NCBI GenBank assembly: GCA_017623215.1
Contig: JAGAPO010000069.1
Coordinates: 44,538-108,537 of the forward strand
Length of the DNA: 64,000 nt
Origin: Lachnospiraceae bacterium
GTDB taxonomy: Bacteria; Bacillota; Clostridia; Lachnospirales; Lachnospiraceae
Direction of reading: 5' to 3'
The notes under the pieces are model-generated. The model saw nothing but the letters and a program-made list of their open reading frames with translations. It was not told the DNA's origin and ran no database searches. A program made the position numbers and the translations under genes. Positions 18,689-27,006 of this stretch are shown here, piece by piece (position 1 is the first letter of the stretch; each line of letters opens with the position of its first letter).

Positions 18689-20083
18689 ATGGGTAGCAAA
18701 AAAGAAGTAAGACCGTTTGGTCTGCGGGACAAGTTGGGCTACATGTTCGGTGATTTCGGTAACGATTTCACATTCATTCTGTCTTCCAGTTTCCTGCTCA
18801 AGTTCTACACCGACATTATGGGAGTGTCGGCTGCGGTCGTTGGTATCGTTATGATGGTGGCTCGTTTTGTAGACGCGTTTACTGATGTTGCGATGGGGCG
18901 TATCTGTGACAGGAGCAAGGTAACACCGGCAGGTAAGTTCAAGCCCTGGCTTCGCCGCATGTGCGGTCCGGTAGCGATTGCATCGTTCCTGATATACCAG
19001 AGCGGTCTTGCAAATATGCCGATGGCATTTAAGATTGTGTACTTATTTGTAACATACATTTTATGGGGTTCTATTTTCTATACTTCGATCAATATCCCTT
19101 ACGGTTCCATGGCTTCTGCGATTTCACCGGAGGCGAGCGACAGACAGTCTCTGTCCACGTTCCGTTCAATGGGTGCAACTCTCGCGGGTCTGCTGATTGG
19201 TGCGGGTGTTCCGATGTTCGCTTATGACAAAGTCGACGGCAATTCCGTATTGAACGGCGGACGGTTCACACTGATTGCGGGTATCTTCTCTATCTGCGCG
19301 GTTGTATGCTATCTGCTCTGCTACTATATGACGACCGAGCGCGTGAAGCCGGAAGTGAATGCAGAGGCGCAGAAGAATAACAGCATTGCGGTTATGTTCA
19401 GGAATGCGCTGAAGAACAGGGCGCTGCTTTCGATTATTGTAGCGTCGATCGTTATGCTGCTTGCGCAGCTGACCATGCAGTCGATGGCGAACTATGTATA
19501 TCCGAACTTCTATAAGAATACAACGGCTCAGACGGCTTCCACCGTTATGATGATGGCCGGTATGATGATTGCAGCGGCAATCGCGAAGCCTCTCGCAGCG
19601 AAGTTCGGTAAGGCGGAGCTCAGTGTGGCATCCAATATTCTTGCAGTTGCGGTGAGCCTGACACTGTTCTTTATTCGACCGGAGAATGTATGGGTCTATG
19701 TGGCATTACAGTTCCTGTGCTGGTTCGGCCTTGGAGTGTTCACCATGGTATCCTGGGCTCTGATTACGGACGTGATTGACTATTCCGAGATCAAGAACGG
19801 TATCCGTGAGGACGGTTCCGTATATGCACTGTATTCCTTCGCGCGTAAGCTTGGTCAGGCGGCCTCTGCTGGCTTGTCAGGCGGTCTCTTGACTCTGGTT
19901 GGGTATACACAGGCCACTGCGTTCGATGAGAAGGTCGTGAACGGAATCTTTAACATCTCTACCCTTGTTCCTGCACTCGGCTTCGGCCTTCTTGCGGCGG
20001 TTCTGTGGTTCTGGTATCCGCTCCACAAAAAGCAGGTAGATGAGAACGTGGCGCTTCTCAAGAAGAAGCACGACGGCCGGTAA
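18689..20083 (+). CDS. GPH-family (MelB-like) sugar:cation symporter
   Basis: This 464-residue membrane protein has twelve predicted hydrophobic segments and the glycoside-pentoside-hexuronide family signatures: LGYMFGDFGNDFTFI at the front, VARFVDAFTDVAMGRICDRS with the cation-site Asp residues of the MelB helix II region, and GKFKPWL in the first cytoplasmic loop. The loop WALITDVIDYSEIKNGIRED is also characteristic. It would import a glycoside or oligosaccharide with Na+ or H+; the substrate cannot be read. AAGGAGAGG precedes the start. A strong terminator follows at 20148. Confidence 0.92.
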   Translation: MGSKKEVRPFGLRDKLGYMFGDFGNDFTFILSSSFLLKFYTDIMGVSAAVVGIVMMVARFVDAFTDVAMGRICDRSKVTPAGKFKPWLRRMCGPVAIASFLIYQSGLANMPMAFKIVYLFVTYILWGSIFYTSINIPYGSMASAISPEASDRQSLSTFRSMGATLAGLLIGAGVPMFAYDKVDGNSVLNGGRFTLIAGIFSICAVVCYLLCYYMTTERVKPEVNAEAQKNNSIAVMFRNALKNRALLSIIVASIVMLLAQLTMQSMANYVYPNFYKNTTAQTASTVMMMAGMMIAAAIAKPLAAKFGKAELSVASNILAVAVSLTLFFIRPENVWVYVALQFLCWFGLGVFTMVSWALITDVIDYSEIKNGIREDGSVYALYSFARKLGQAASAGLSGGLLTLVGYTQATAFDEKVVNGIFNISTLVPALGFGLLAAVLWFWYPLHKKQVDENVALLKKKHDGR

Positions 20084-20147
20084 TCAAATCGGCGGAGCTT
20101 GGGCAAGTAACGGCCCGGAGAGCATTCATATAAAAAAGATACATTGA

Positions 20148-20195
20148 AATCACCTGCGGCTTTGGAGCAGTTTGGAAGGCCGCAGGTGATTTTTT
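20148..20195 (+). terminator. intrinsic terminator after the GPH transporter
   Basis: AATCACCTGCGGC (20148-20160) pairs with GCCGCAGGTGATT (20179-20191), followed by T5 in total at 20190-20195. Confidence 0.9.
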
Positions 20196-20237
20196 ACTTT
20201 CAGGGAACTGTCTGAAGTAAATGCTTCGATTATATGG

Positions 20238-20266
20238 TTGACGAAATCAGGATGATGTGTTACAAT
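20238..20266 (+). promoter_or_regulatory. promoter of the MalY/PatB-like gene
   Basis: TTGACG (20238-20243) and TACAAT (20261-20266) are 17 bp apart with TGTGT before the -10. Confidence 0.75.
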
Positions 20267-20270
20267 AAAG

Positions 20271-20287
20271 CCTATTAAAACAATAGG
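20271..20287. promoter_or_regulatory. candidate operator overlapping the transcription start
   Basis: CCTATT (20271-20276) and AATAGG (20282-20287) form a perfect dyad with a five-base centre, placed at about +1 to +15 of the preceding promoter, a classic repressor position. Confidence 0.45.
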
Positions 20288-20338
20288 TTATATAGGGAAT
20301 GGGATATCAGAAACAAGAGGAGCAAGGGAGGAATGGAT

Positions 20339-21541
20339 ATGACGCAGGATAAAGAGAAGACGGCAATCTATAACTTTGATACGGTAATCGACCGGAAGGG
20401 AACAAAGTCCCTGAAATATGATTTTGCATTAGAGCGGGGCAAAAGAGAGGACGTGCTGCCTATGTGGGTGGCAGACATGGATTTTCCAACGGCTCCGGAA
20501 GTGCTGGAAGCACTGGAGAGAACCGTTCGGCATGGAATCTTCGGATACAGTGAGGGGAAGGAAGACTATTTTCGTGCGGTAGCGGGGTGGTACCAGGAGC
20601 AGTTTGGGTGGGAGGTAAGACCGGAGTGGCTGATTAAGACGCCGGGAGTTGTATTTGCGATTGCGGCTGCCATCCGCGCACTGACGAAGGAAGGTGACGG
20701 AGTGCTCATCCAGCAGCCGGTCTATTATCCTTTTTCGGAAGTGATTACGGATAATGGCAGAAAGCTGGTCAATAGCCCGCTGCGGCTGGTCAATGGCAGA
20801 TATGAGATGGATTTTGACGATTTTGAGAAAAAGATACGAGAGCAGGGAGTAAAGCTGTTTTTGCTCTGCAGTCCGCATAACCCGGTAGGACGTGTATGGG
20901 AGGAATGGGAGCTGAGAAGAGCAGGGGAGATATGTCTGAACTATGGAGTTCAGATTATTGCCGACGAGATTCACAGTGACTTTACATATCCGGGACATAA
21001 GCATCACGTATTCGCTTCCCTGGATCCGCGGTTCGCGAAAGAAAGCATAACCTGTACCGCGCCGACGAAAACCTTCAATTTGGCCGGGCTGCAGGTATCC
21101 AACATTTTTATTCCCAATCCGGAGATTTGCTTAAAGGTTAAGAAAGAAATAGCAGCGGCAGGCTACAGTCAGCTCGGAATCATGGGATTAACCGCGTGTC
21201 AGGCAGCTTATGAGAGCGGGGGCGGCTGGCTGAGAGAATTGAAAGAGTATCTGACGGAAAATCTCCGATTTACGAGGGAGTTCCTCAAGGAGCGGATTCC
21301 GCAGCTTACGCTGATTGAGCCGGAGGGAACGTATCTGGTGTGGATTGATTTCCGGGGACTTGCACTCACGGAAGAACAGAGGGAGGATCTGATCGTGAAC
21401 CATGCCAGACTCTGGCTGGACAGCGGAGCGATGTTCGGTTCGGACGGAGAGGGCTTCGAGCGGTTTAATATTGCCTGCCCGAGGCAGACGCTTCAGCAGG
21501 CGCTCGAACAGCTGGAGGCGGCCATATATAAAAGAGTGTAA
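20339..21541 (+). CDS. MalY/PatB-type PLP-dependent C-S lyase (aminotransferase fold)
   Basis: Members cleave the C-S bond of cystathionine or cysteine conjugates to give a thiol, pyruvate and ammonia; MalY also moonlights as a regulator. The 400-residue protein has the family start NFDTVIDRKGTKSLKYD, VLPMWVADMDFPTAPEV, the substrate-side CSPHNPVGRVW, the cofactor Asp in IIADEIHSDF and the PLP Lys in TAPTKTFNLAGL (about residue 240). The ATG at 20339 sits about seven bases after GGGAGG; the ATG at 20333 is too close. A dyad at the promoter and a Cys/Met-rich peptide gene just downstream point to a sulfur role rather than maltose regulation. Confidence 0.92.
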   Translation: MTQDKEKTAIYNFDTVIDRKGTKSLKYDFALERGKREDVLPMWVADMDFPTAPEVLEALERTVRHGIFGYSEGKEDYFRAVAGWYQEQFGWEVRPEWLIKTPGVVFAIAAAIRALTKEGDGVLIQQPVYYPFSEVITDNGRKLVNSPLRLVNGRYEMDFDDFEKKIREQGVKLFLLCSPHNPVGRVWEEWELRRAGEICLNYGVQIIADEIHSDFTYPGHKHHVFASLDPRFAKESITCTAPTKTFNLAGLQVSNIFIPNPEICLKVKKEIAAAGYSQLGIMGLTACQAAYESGGGWLRELKEYLTENLRFTREFLKERIPQLTLIEPEGTYLVWIDFRGLALTEEQREDLIVNHARLWLDSGAMFGSDGEGFERFNIACPRQTLQQALEQLEAAIYKRV

Positions 21542-21650
21542 CATAAGCGGCTGTGAGCTGGTATGGTAAGGAAATACACGGTGGCTGTGCAAAGTTTGGG
21601 CTTACCTATTATCAAATTAATTTTTTTTTGAAAAATTGCAAATAGGGTAT

Positions 21651-21679
21651 TGACGAATGCATTCATTCGTGGTATCATC
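21651..21679 (+). promoter_or_regulatory. promoter with embedded dyad, upstream of the small Cys-rich peptide gene
   Basis: TTGACG (21651-21656) and TATCAT (21674-21679) are 17 bp apart. The spacer region holds CGAATG (21655-21660) and CATTCG (21665-21670), a perfect inverted repeat around CATT that includes the 10-base palindrome GAATGCATTC. A protein bound there would block RNA polymerase. Confidence 0.7.
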
Positions 21680-21757
21680 CATATCAAGCAATACATAGTA
21701 AACAGATAGGTTTACAAGGAAATAATGAAAGATGTATTTAGGAAAGGAGATCACAGT

Positions 21758-21868
21758 ATGAGAACAAGAAGAGAAACCGTATTTGCAGAATTTATGATGG
21801 AGATGTCCGGCATGTGCAGCTACTGTATGTCTTCTTGTTGCACCCATATGTTGAGAAGCGAGGAATGA
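21758..21868 (+). CDS. 36-residue Cys/Met-rich peptide (possible leader peptide)
   Basis: This small gene has a complete expression context: promoter at 21651, AAAGGAGA eight bases before the ATG, and an intrinsic terminator 20 bases after the TGA. The peptide starts with basic residues (MRTRRETVF), is rich in Met (seven) and has four Cys packed as CSYCMSSCC near residues 20-28. I do not recognise a family. It lies directly upstream of an operon that looks devoted to a sulfur compound and has no obvious promoter of its own, so it could be a cysteine-responsive leader peptide controlling read-through at the terminator. It could equally be a free-standing metal-binding or bioactive peptide. A complementary antiterminator strand was not obvious by eye. 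Confidence 0.6.
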   Translation: MRTRRETVFAEFMMEMSGMCSYCMSSCCTHMLRSEE

Positions 21869-21888
21869 GTCTGCTGACTTTTTATGCT

Positions 21889-21913
21889 AACAGGCCCATG
21901 GGCCTGTTTTTTT
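21889..21913 (+). terminator. intrinsic terminator between the small peptide and the sulfur operon
   Basis: AACAGGCC (21889-21896) pairs with GGCCTGTT (21901-21908) around CATG, followed by a T run to 21913. It either ends the peptide transcript or acts as an attenuator for the operon at 22032. Confidence 0.85.
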
Positions 21914-21965
21914 GATTCATGGCATATACAGGGAAGGATATTGCTAAGGCGACCTCGCCAGGCAC

Positions 21966-21986
21966 GAGTTCCGCGAAGCGGAGCTC
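21966..21986. repeat. small hairpin in the operon leader
   Basis: GAGTTCCGC (21966-21974) pairs with GCGGAGCTC (21978-21986), one G-T pair, GAA loop. It lies between the terminator and the M20 gene. The rest of 21914-22031 holds no consensus promoter that I can see. Confidence 0.4.
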
Positions 21987-22031
21987 ACTATTATAGTTTT
22001 ACAAAAAATTCCTCAGGAAAGGAGAATGCCA

Positions 22032-23369
22032 ATGGATAAGGTAGAAGAGCAGATTGTAAAACGAATTGAAGAAAACAGAGAACGCATCCTGCGTTTCGCC
22101 AATGATATTTATGACCACGCAGAGCTTGGTTACAAGGAGTTTCGGACCAGCGGAAAAGTAAAGGAGATTTTGAAGGAGTACATAGATCAGGTGGAGGATG
22201 GGTTGGCAATTACAGGAGTGAAAGCGTATTTGAATCAGGAGAAAAAAGAGAATTTTTCTCTGGCGCTCCTCGGAGAGCTGGATGCGCTTCGAATTCCGGA
22301 TCAGTCCCATGCGAATCCCGAGACCGGAGCAGCGCACTGCTGCGGTCATCACGCGCAGCTTGCCGGAATGATAGGCGCGGCACTGGCGCTTGCGGATAAA
22401 GAAGTGGCGGAAAAGCTGGATGGTCAGGTTGTCTTTTTCGCGGTTCCCGCGGAAGAATATGGGGAAGTGGAATTTAAGAAAACGCTGATGGACGCCGGGA
22501 AGATTGCTTATGGCGGCGGCAAATGTGAGCTGATTCGGGAAGGCGCCTTCGATGATATTGATGCCTGCCTGGCACACCACACTTCGGCGGACGGAATCCT
22601 GCTTGGAAGCGGAAGCGGGAACGGATTTGTCTCGAAGGTAATCCGAATCCAGGGCAGAGCGGCTCACGCAGCGGGACGGCCGGAAAAGGGAATTAACGCA
22701 TTGTCGGCGGCGAGCCTTGGATTAAACGCCCTGGGACTGAATCGGGAGACCTTCCGCGATGAGGATTGCGTACGAGTGCATCCGATTCTGACAAAGGGAG
22801 GCAACCTGGTCAATGTTGTTCCCAATGAGGCGGTGATCGAGACGCTGGTTCGCGGAAAGACGCTCGCGGCGTTTGAAGATGCAGCAATTAAGACGGATCG
22901 CTCCTTTAAAGCAGGGGCGATGGCACTGGGGGCTGCCTATCAGATAGAGACTATGCCGGGATATCTTCCTTCTCTTCCGCAGGCATTTCCGCCGCAGCTG
23001 ATAGAAGCAGTCGGAGAATTAACCGATAAGCCGTATACCCTGACACCTCCGACCTTTCATAACGGCGGCTCCACAGATGTTGGAGATGTGCAGCACCTTA
23101 TGCCGGTTCTTACCTTCCGGACAGGAGGTGTGAAGGGAGGACTTCATCAGAGCGATTTTGAGGTAGTGGATGAAGACGAGGCATATATATTAACGGCAAA
23201 GATTTTTGCAGTGAGTGCTTATCGTCTTCTGAAAGACGGCGCGGCACTGGCAAAAGAAATAAAAGAAGGGTATCAGCCGGTGTTTGCCTCTCGAGAGGAA
23301 TATGTCGAATTCATGGATCGATTCAACCGGGTAGAGAAAGGAGATTACGGAGATGGAAGCAGCAATTAA
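22032..23369 (+). CDS. M20-family amidohydrolase
   Basis: A zinc-dependent amidase of the M20D/AbgB-aminoacylase type. The 445-residue protein has FANDIYDHAELGYKEFRTS at the front, then LLGELDALRIPD, the metal ligands in AAHCCGHHAQLAG, the catalytic FAVPAEEYGE and a dimerisation-domain signature (GRAAHAAGRPEKGINAL). Such enzymes remove acyl or carbamoyl groups from amino acids. In the known bacterial ATC pathway an N-carbamoyl-L-cysteine amidohydrolase performs the last step, and the ATC hydrolase family gene at 27007 makes that role attractive here. The ATG at 22032 is seven bases after GGAAAGGAG; an ATG at 22026 is too close. Confidence 0.88.
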   Translation: MDKVEEQIVKRIEENRERILRFANDIYDHAELGYKEFRTSGKVKEILKEYIDQVEDGLAITGVKAYLNQEKKENFSLALLGELDALRIPDQSHANPETGAAHCCGHHAQLAGMIGAALALADKEVAEKLDGQVVFFAVPAEEYGEVEFKKTLMDAGKIAYGGGKCELIREGAFDDIDACLAHHTSADGILLGSGSGNGFVSKVIRIQGRAAHAAGRPEKGINALSAASLGLNALGLNRETFRDEDCVRVHPILTKGGNLVNVVPNEAVIETLVRGKTLAAFEDAAIKTDRSFKAGAMALGAAYQIETMPGYLPSLPQAFPPQLIEAVGELTDKPYTLTPPTFHNGGSTDVGDVQHLMPVLTFRTGGVKGGLHQSDFEVVDEDEAYILTAKIFAVSAYRLLKDGAALAKEIKEGYQPVFASREEYVEFMDRFNRVEKGDYGDGSSN

Positions 23370-24153
23370 GAAATCCGGAAAGGCAAAGAAAAAAAGGAGA
23401 TTTACGGGAATTAATTGCCTTCAGCTGCTCACATTAGCGGGACTGCTCGGATATATGCAGTATGCGGTAAGCTCAGGCAAGGTCAGCAAGATATTTCTGG
23501 CGACACCTACCAGTATCGTGGAAGAGGGAGTTGAGATAATGACCTCCGGCCTTTTATGGCCGCATCTGCTGCTGACGATTCAGGAGGTCTTAACCGGTTA
23601 TCTGCTGGCTGCCGTGGTAGGAGTAACGATGGGCCTGATGTGGACCCTGTTTCCCAAAACAGAGGAATATGCGAATGTCTTCTGTGCGGCGATTATGGCG
23701 ATACCGAAGACGGCAATTCTGCCGCTTCTGATTCTCTGGTTCGGAATCGGGTTTAAGTCCAAGGTCGTACTGGTATTCCTGTTCTCGGTCTTTCAGATTC
23801 TCTACAATACGGTGACCGGAGCAAAGCAGTGCCGGACAGAGTTCCTAAAAGTAGCAAGCGTCTTTAAGGCCAATCGGTTCCAGACAGTATTCCACGTGAT
23901 CATTCCTTCGGCACTGCCGTCCATGTTCAATGGATTTCGTCTGGGAGTGACGACGGCTCTGACCGGAGTAATATTTTCCGAAATGCAGTCGGCAAAAGCA
24001 GGACTTGGATATCTGTTGGCAGAATCCCAGCAGCTGCTTAATACACCCAGAATGTTCTTTTTGATTATTCTGGTAACCCTGATTTCGGTTGTATTTGTAA
24101 AAGTCGTAGCAATGGCGGAATTTATGTTCTGCCATAAATGGCGCAGGGTCTGA
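23353..24153 (+). CDS. ABC transporter permease, SsuC/TauC-like
   Basis: The 266-residue membrane protein overlaps the M20 gene by 17 bases. It has about six hydrophobic segments and the permease coupling motif around EFLKVASVFKANRFQTVFHV followed by IIPSALPSMFNGFRLG, typical of the sulfonate/taurine/nitrate family. A Lys/Arg-rich first 18 residues precede the first helix. It would form the channel for the binding protein and ATPase that follow. Confidence 0.92.
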   Translation: MEAAIKKSGKAKKKRRFTGINCLQLLTLAGLLGYMQYAVSSGKVSKIFLATPTSIVEEGVEIMTSGLLWPHLLLTIQEVLTGYLLAAVVGVTMGLMWTLFPKTEEYANVFCAAIMAIPKTAILPLLILWFGIGFKSKVVLVFLFSVFQILYNTVTGAKQCRTEFLKVASVFKANRFQTVFHVIIPSALPSMFNGFRLGVTTALTGVIFSEMQSAKAGLGYLLAESQQLLNTPRMFFLIILVTLISVVFVKVVAMAEFMFCHKWRRV

Positions 24154-24211
24154 ATGGATTCCTGTGACTATAATAAAATCATCAATCAAAGGGACAAAAA
24201 GGAGAGACATT

Positions 24212-25279
24212 ATGAAAAAGAAAATTGCACTTATTATTACAACAATTGCTTTGGCAGTATCAGCGCTGACCGGATGCGGAGCATCGCCTGCCGAGGGAGA
24301 TACCAAGACAACAGCCACAGGAGAGACAACGACCACGGGTGGGGAAGAGAATACCGAGCTGGAGACGATTACAATCCGGGCATGCTTTTCAACCGGAATG
24401 ACGGGCGGAGTCAATAATTTTGCTATTGAGAAGGGACTTTACAGAGAGCTTGGAATTGAACTTGAAGTAACACCGGGAGAGAAGAGCGACGATCGTCTGG
24501 CTCTGATATCGAGAGGCGAGGTTGACGTGGTAGACGGTGACCCCAGCGCTTTCATTCCGGCTATCAATAACGGTGTACCCGCAAAGCTGGTAGGAAACAT
24601 GTGGAGATATTCCGGATGCTACTGGCTGATTGCCAATAATGAGATTAAGGATTTCGCGGATTTGAAGGGCAAGACCATCGGAACCTCCGGCGCAGCCGGC
24701 GGCCTGAAATTATCCGTCCTGAAAATGCTGGAAAAGAACGGAATCTCTGTGGATGATGTAACTCTGGTAGCGAACGGTTCTCACCAGTCCGCATACGCGA
24801 CTCTGACCTCCGGAGAGGTGGATGCGACGATCATTCATAACCCTTATGCCGCACTTGCAGAAGCGGAAGGAACCGGTCATGCACTGGGCCGGGCATGGGA
24901 CTATATCCCGGATTACTACACCGGAACCATTATGGCGCACAATGATTTTATTGAGAACGAGCCGGAGAAGCTACAGAGATTCCTGACAGCCTACTATACC
25001 GTACACGAGCAGGTAAAAAATGAGTATTTTGATGAGTTCGTTACCTGGGCTGCAGAGAAGATGAACACCTCCGAGGAGATTATGAAAACTGCGATTGAAT
25101 CTGAGATTGATGTATGGGTGGACTATCCGGTGATTCCCGAGGATCGTCTGGAGAAGACAGTGGAGTATTTAAAGCAGTACGGATGGATGGACGAAAGTGT
25201 AACATTAGAGGGAGTCTATACCAATGAATTCGCGCTGAAAGCAGCGGAAGAGCTGGGAATGACGGACCCGGAGGAATAA
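24212..25279 (+). CDS. ABC transporter substrate-binding lipoprotein, SsuA/NMT1-like
   Basis: The 355-residue protein has a lipoprotein signal (MKKKIALIITT to the lipobox ALTGC, Cys22), a Thr-rich linker, and a periplasmic-binding fold of the NMT1/SsuA type: INNFAIEKGLYRELGIELEV-like start reading VNNFAIEKGLYRELGIE, LKGKTIGTSGAAGG in the middle and VDATIIHNPYAALAEAEG. These receptors bind sulfonates, taurine, nitrate or thiamine precursors. The ATG at 24212 follows AAGGAGAG; the upstream in-frame ATG at 24164 lies ahead of the signal peptide and is rejected. The ligand is unknown; context suggests a sulfur heterocycle or cysteine conjugate. Confidence 0.93.
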   Translation: MKKKIALIITTIALAVSALTGCGASPAEGDTKTTATGETTTTGGEENTELETITIRACFSTGMTGGVNNFAIEKGLYRELGIELEVTPGEKSDDRLALISRGEVDVVDGDPSAFIPAINNGVPAKLVGNMWRYSGCYWLIANNEIKDFADLKGKTIGTSGAAGGLKLSVLKMLEKNGISVDDVTLVANGSHQSAYATLTSGEVDATIIHNPYAALAEAEGTGHALGRAWDYIPDYYTGTIMAHNDFIENEPEKLQRFLTAYYTVHEQVKNEYFDEFVTWAAEKMNTSEEIMKTAIESEIDVWVDYPVIPEDRLEKTVEYLKQYGWMDESVTLEGVYTNEFALKAAEELGMTDPEE

Positions 25280-25300
25280 AAAAGACGGAGGTACAGGCAG

Positions 25301-26083
25301 ATGCCATCGATCAAAATTAAAAATATCAGTAAGTCCTATGTCAGCTCGGATGGAGAAGATGTTCTGGCTTTGAAAAATATCGATCTGGAGATTCGGGATG
25401 GAGAGTTTGTCTGCATCGTAGGACCGTCCGGCTGCGGAAAAAGCACACTTTTGGAGATTGTAGCAGGGCTTCAGAAGCAGACTGCGGGAGAGGTGCTGTT
25501 AGACGATGTTCCGGTGAATGGAACCAGCCGCGATATCGGAGTGGTATTCCAGGATGCGGCCCTGTTCCCGTGGCGGACGGTGAAAAAGAATATCCTGTTT
25601 GGAATGGAGACAGCCGGTATCAGCAGGAAAGAGCAGGAAGAAAAGCTGGAAAAATATCTGCAGCTTATGAATCTGAAGGGATTTGAGAACAAATATCCGG
25701 CGCAGCTGTCCGGCGGAATGAGACAGAGGGCCGGAATTGCCAGAACGCTGATTATGGAACCGAAGGTTACCCTGATGGATGAACCGTTCAGCGCCGTGGA
25801 TCATCTGACCAGATGCACCCTGCAGGAGGAGCTGATCCGGCTTCGGCAGCAGGAGAAGAAGACGGTGCTGTTCGTTACCCACGATATTAACGAGGCGGTC
25901 TATCTGGCGGATCGCGTGATACTTCTGAGCGCAAGACCCAGTGTGGTGCAGGAGGAATATGTGATCGACGCGCCGTTCCCGCGCAGCAGAAGCGACGATT
26001 ATCTGGTACAGCTGGTGGCGCGGATTGTGGCTGATATCAGCAGGGGAGCGGAGAAAACGAGCGAAGTAGAATATATGATTTAA
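25301..26083 (+). CDS. ABC transporter ATP-binding protein, SsuB/TauB-like
   Basis: The 260-residue ATPase has Walker A GPSGCGKST (about 41-49), a Q-loop in GVVFQDAALFPWRTV, the signature LSGGMRQRAGIARTL (from about 136), Walker B VTLMDEPFSAVD and the switch His in VLFVTHDINEA. These match the nitrate/sulfonate/taurine subfamily. It lies 21 bases after the binding protein and completes the importer. Confidence 0.94.
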   Translation: MPSIKIKNISKSYVSSDGEDVLALKNIDLEIRDGEFVCIVGPSGCGKSTLLEIVAGLQKQTAGEVLLDDVPVNGTSRDIGVVFQDAALFPWRTVKKNILFGMETAGISRKEQEEKLEKYLQLMNLKGFENKYPAQLSGGMRQRAGIARTLIMEPKVTLMDEPFSAVDHLTRCTLQEELIRLRQQEKKTVLFVTHDINEAVYLADRVILLSARPSVVQEEYVIDAPFPRSRSDDYLVQLVARIVADISRGAEKTSEVEYMI

Positions 26084-26107
26084 GCGGAGACAAAAGGAGG
26101 AAAAATT

Positions 26108-26989
26108 ATGTTTCGTGACACATCGATGGATTATCTGACAAAGGAAGAGAGATCCGAGATTCTTAAGAAAAATCAGCAGCTGACCGATGAGGAATTCCTG
26201 GCAATGGACGATACGGAGTTCAGAGCAAGAGTAAGAGAAAGAGGACATCATACTCTGGAGATACAGGTCTATCACGCAGCTTACCGTAATAAGAAGCTGA
26301 ATCCGGATCAGGCAGATTATGCAAAGCGTCTCTTAAGACTCTGGGAGCAGAAAGGCTTAAGCAAGGACCTTCCCGAGTATCGTTATGTCAGCTTCCTGAT
26401 CGATTCGGCGGATAAGCTGGCAAGAGGAGAGGCGGTTGACTTAACTCCTTATAAGCCGGTTCCGGTGACAAAAGAGATGGAGGATAATTTCTTTACCATC
26501 GTAAAGGAGCGTCGTTCTGTCCGGGAGTTCAAGGATATTGATGTGCCGGATGAAGTGATCGATAAGGTTCTGGAGGCTGGTCTTTGGGCAGCACACGGAT
26601 GCAATATTCAGTCGATTCGTTACGTGGTAGTCAGGGAGAAGAATGAGCCGGGACTCTTTAAAGGAGCCGATGTTCCGGGCGGCCCGGTTCATCTGGTAAT
26701 TCTGCAGGATATGCGGTGCTACCGGGCGAATTCGTTTACCCCGTTACGAAATCGTCTGCTGGATGCAGGTGCGGCAGGTCAGAATATTGTGCTGGCAGCG
26801 CATGCGGCAGGTCTGGAAGGCGTGTGGCTGACATTCCCGAATGAGGAGTTCTGCGAACGCCTGCGCAAGAAATTCAATCTTCCGGATTATATTCGCCTTG
26901 TAACCTATGTGGATGTAGGATATGGAGATCAGACACCGCATCCGCCGTTACGACTGGATGTAAAGGATGCAATCCTGGGACGATTTTAA
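26108..26989 (+). CDS. nitroreductase-family flavoprotein with an N-terminal helical region
   Basis: The last 160 residues (from about 130) are a nitroreductase fold: VKERRSVREFKDIDVPDE with the FMN-phosphate Arg pair, a WAAHGCNIQSIRYVVV substrate loop, and DAGAAGQNIVLAAHAAGLEG. The first 130 residues are helical and charged and not part of the core domain. The fold includes azoline/thiazoline oxidases as well as nitro and quinone reductases, so in this operon an oxidation or reduction of a sulfur heterocycle is a reasonable guess. A Cys-rich metal site is absent. It sits between the importer and the ATC hydrolase family gene with short spacers. Confidence 0.85.
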   Translation: MFRDTSMDYLTKEERSEILKKNQQLTDEEFLAMDDTEFRARVRERGHHTLEIQVYHAAYRNKKLNPDQADYAKRLLRLWEQKGLSKDLPEYRYVSFLIDSADKLARGEAVDLTPYKPVPVTKEMEDNFFTIVKERRSVREFKDIDVPDEVIDKVLEAGLWAAHGCNIQSIRYVVVREKNEPGLFKGADVPGGPVHLVILQDMRCYRANSFTPLRNRLLDAGAAGQNIVLAAHAAGLEGVWLTFPNEEFCERLRKKFNLPDYIRLVTYVDVGYGDQTPHPPLRLDVKDAILGRF

Positions 26990-27006
26990 GAGAGGAGACG
27001 AGTGCC

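Noticed and set aside
22026..22031. Earlier ATG for the M20 amidohydrolase
   Set aside because: Only one base separates it from GGAG, whereas the ATG at 22032 has normal spacing.
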